DNA of 64,000 nucleotides from an uncultured Pelagimonas sp. (GTDB taxonomy: Bacteria > Pseudomonadota > Alphaproteobacteria > Rhodobacterales > Rhodobacteraceae), in the NCBI RefSeq assembly GCF_947498515.1, contig NZ_CANMKO010000004.1, positions 1 to 64,000 of the forward strand. The letters are read 5' to 3'. Below the pieces are notes generated by a model. That model was not told the DNA's origin, searched no databases, and was given only the letters and a program-made list of their open reading frames with translations. Position numbers and translations under genes: made by a program. Numbering within the stretch: the first letter of the stretch is position 1; the number at the start of each line of letters is the position of its first letter. Of the stretch, positions 63,866 to 64,000 are shown in pieces.

Positions 63866-64000
63866 GCCGATGCCTCCCCGATCAGGGCGTGTCCAACGGC
63901 TTTGACTTGCTCTGCCGCGCCGGACATATCGCCATTGTTCAATGCAGCGCGCAGATAGACCCCGTCGATTTGGGCCGCGATAATCCGCGCCGTCGACTGA
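63862..64000 (-). CDS. betI: BetI-type transcriptional regulator, C-terminal end (partial)
   Basis: Only the last 46 codons are present: ARIIAAQIDGVYLRAALNNG then DMSGAAEQVKAVGHALIGEA and the stop. The IDGVYLRAAL motif is typical of the BetI (TetR-family) ligand-binding end. BetI represses bet genes in the absence of choline. The gene begins beyond the window. Confidence 0.85.
   Translation of the reverse strand, partial: QSTARIIAAQIDGVYLRAALNNGDMSGAAEQVKAVGHALIGEASA

Overview
The window is a continuous, gene-dense stretch of alphaproteobacterial chromosome. It most resembles the marine Roseobacter group (Rhodobacterales). The signs are: an acs-adk-DUF4212-sodium/solute symporter cluster; a DUF1127 gene followed by a tandem array of CCUCCUCCC-loop small RNAs (the CcsR or 'cuckoo' type known from Rhodobacter sphaeroides); a SAM-II riboswitch in front of metZ; CarD and FdxA; and a betI-betC-gst-betB-betA choline-sulfate/glycine-betaine operon. 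No insertion sequence, prophage, CRISPR array or rRNA was seen. One tRNA gene is present.

Layout. 1-7.1 kb (+): the 3' end of acetyl-CoA synthetase, adenylate kinase, a two-part sodium/solute symporter, a cNMP/CBS/DUF294 regulator, a small membrane protein and a membrane-anchored DEDDh exonuclease. This looks like an acetate or small-acid uptake and activation unit, with Adk recycling the AMP made by Acs. 7.1-13.5 kb (mostly -): an SDR, a mesaconyl-CoA-hydratase-like hot-dog protein, an AhpD-like protein, a LytS-type hybrid histidine kinase and a DUF2478 protein. 13.5-17.0 kb: an arginine-to-proline operon (ctlX-like, arginase, ornithine cyclodeaminase) divergent from an AsnC-type regulator. 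17.3-24.6 kb: YaeQ and a hypothetical, then a minus-strand run of caspase-like protein, alpha/beta hydrolase, subtilisin-like protease, rhomboid protease and YdeI-like protein, then a gene-poor gap and tRNA-Ser(UGA). 24.8-30.0 kb: a SPOR lipoprotein, DacC-type carboxypeptidase, Tmk, HolB, and convergent Mrp/ApbC.

30.2-31.2 kb holds the DUF1127 gene and six tandem two-hairpin sRNA units with 13 exact CCTCCTCCC loops, closed by a terminator whose own loop is CCTCCC. 31.6-47.2 kb: ValS, a TPP-dependent decarboxylase/synthase, TrkH, a second DUF1127, FolE2, MetZ with its SAM-II riboswitch, a chemoreceptor, an exported rhodanese, a hydrolase and a Kef-type antiporter. 47.2-52.3 kb (-): TPR protein, SUV3-like helicase, S4 protein, FdxA and CarD. 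52.4-58.2 kb: SCP2 protein, lysophospholipase-like hydrolase, PepF, flagellin, a YdcH/DUF465 protein and an exported thermonuclease. 58.3-64.0 kb (-): betA, betB, gst, betC and the 3' end of betI.

The two best leads are the caspase/hydrolase/subtilase operon (19.5-23.7 kb), a candidate intracellular protease-based conflict or stress-response system, and the enlarged CCUCCUCCC sRNA array (30.5-31.2 kb). A third is a class of hairpins with C-rich loops (CCCACCC runs; G-quadruplex-forming on the other strand) sitting 5-20 bp behind the stop codons of three minus-strand genes. A 44-bp element built of two abutting 22-bp palindromes occurs twice, in opposite orientation.
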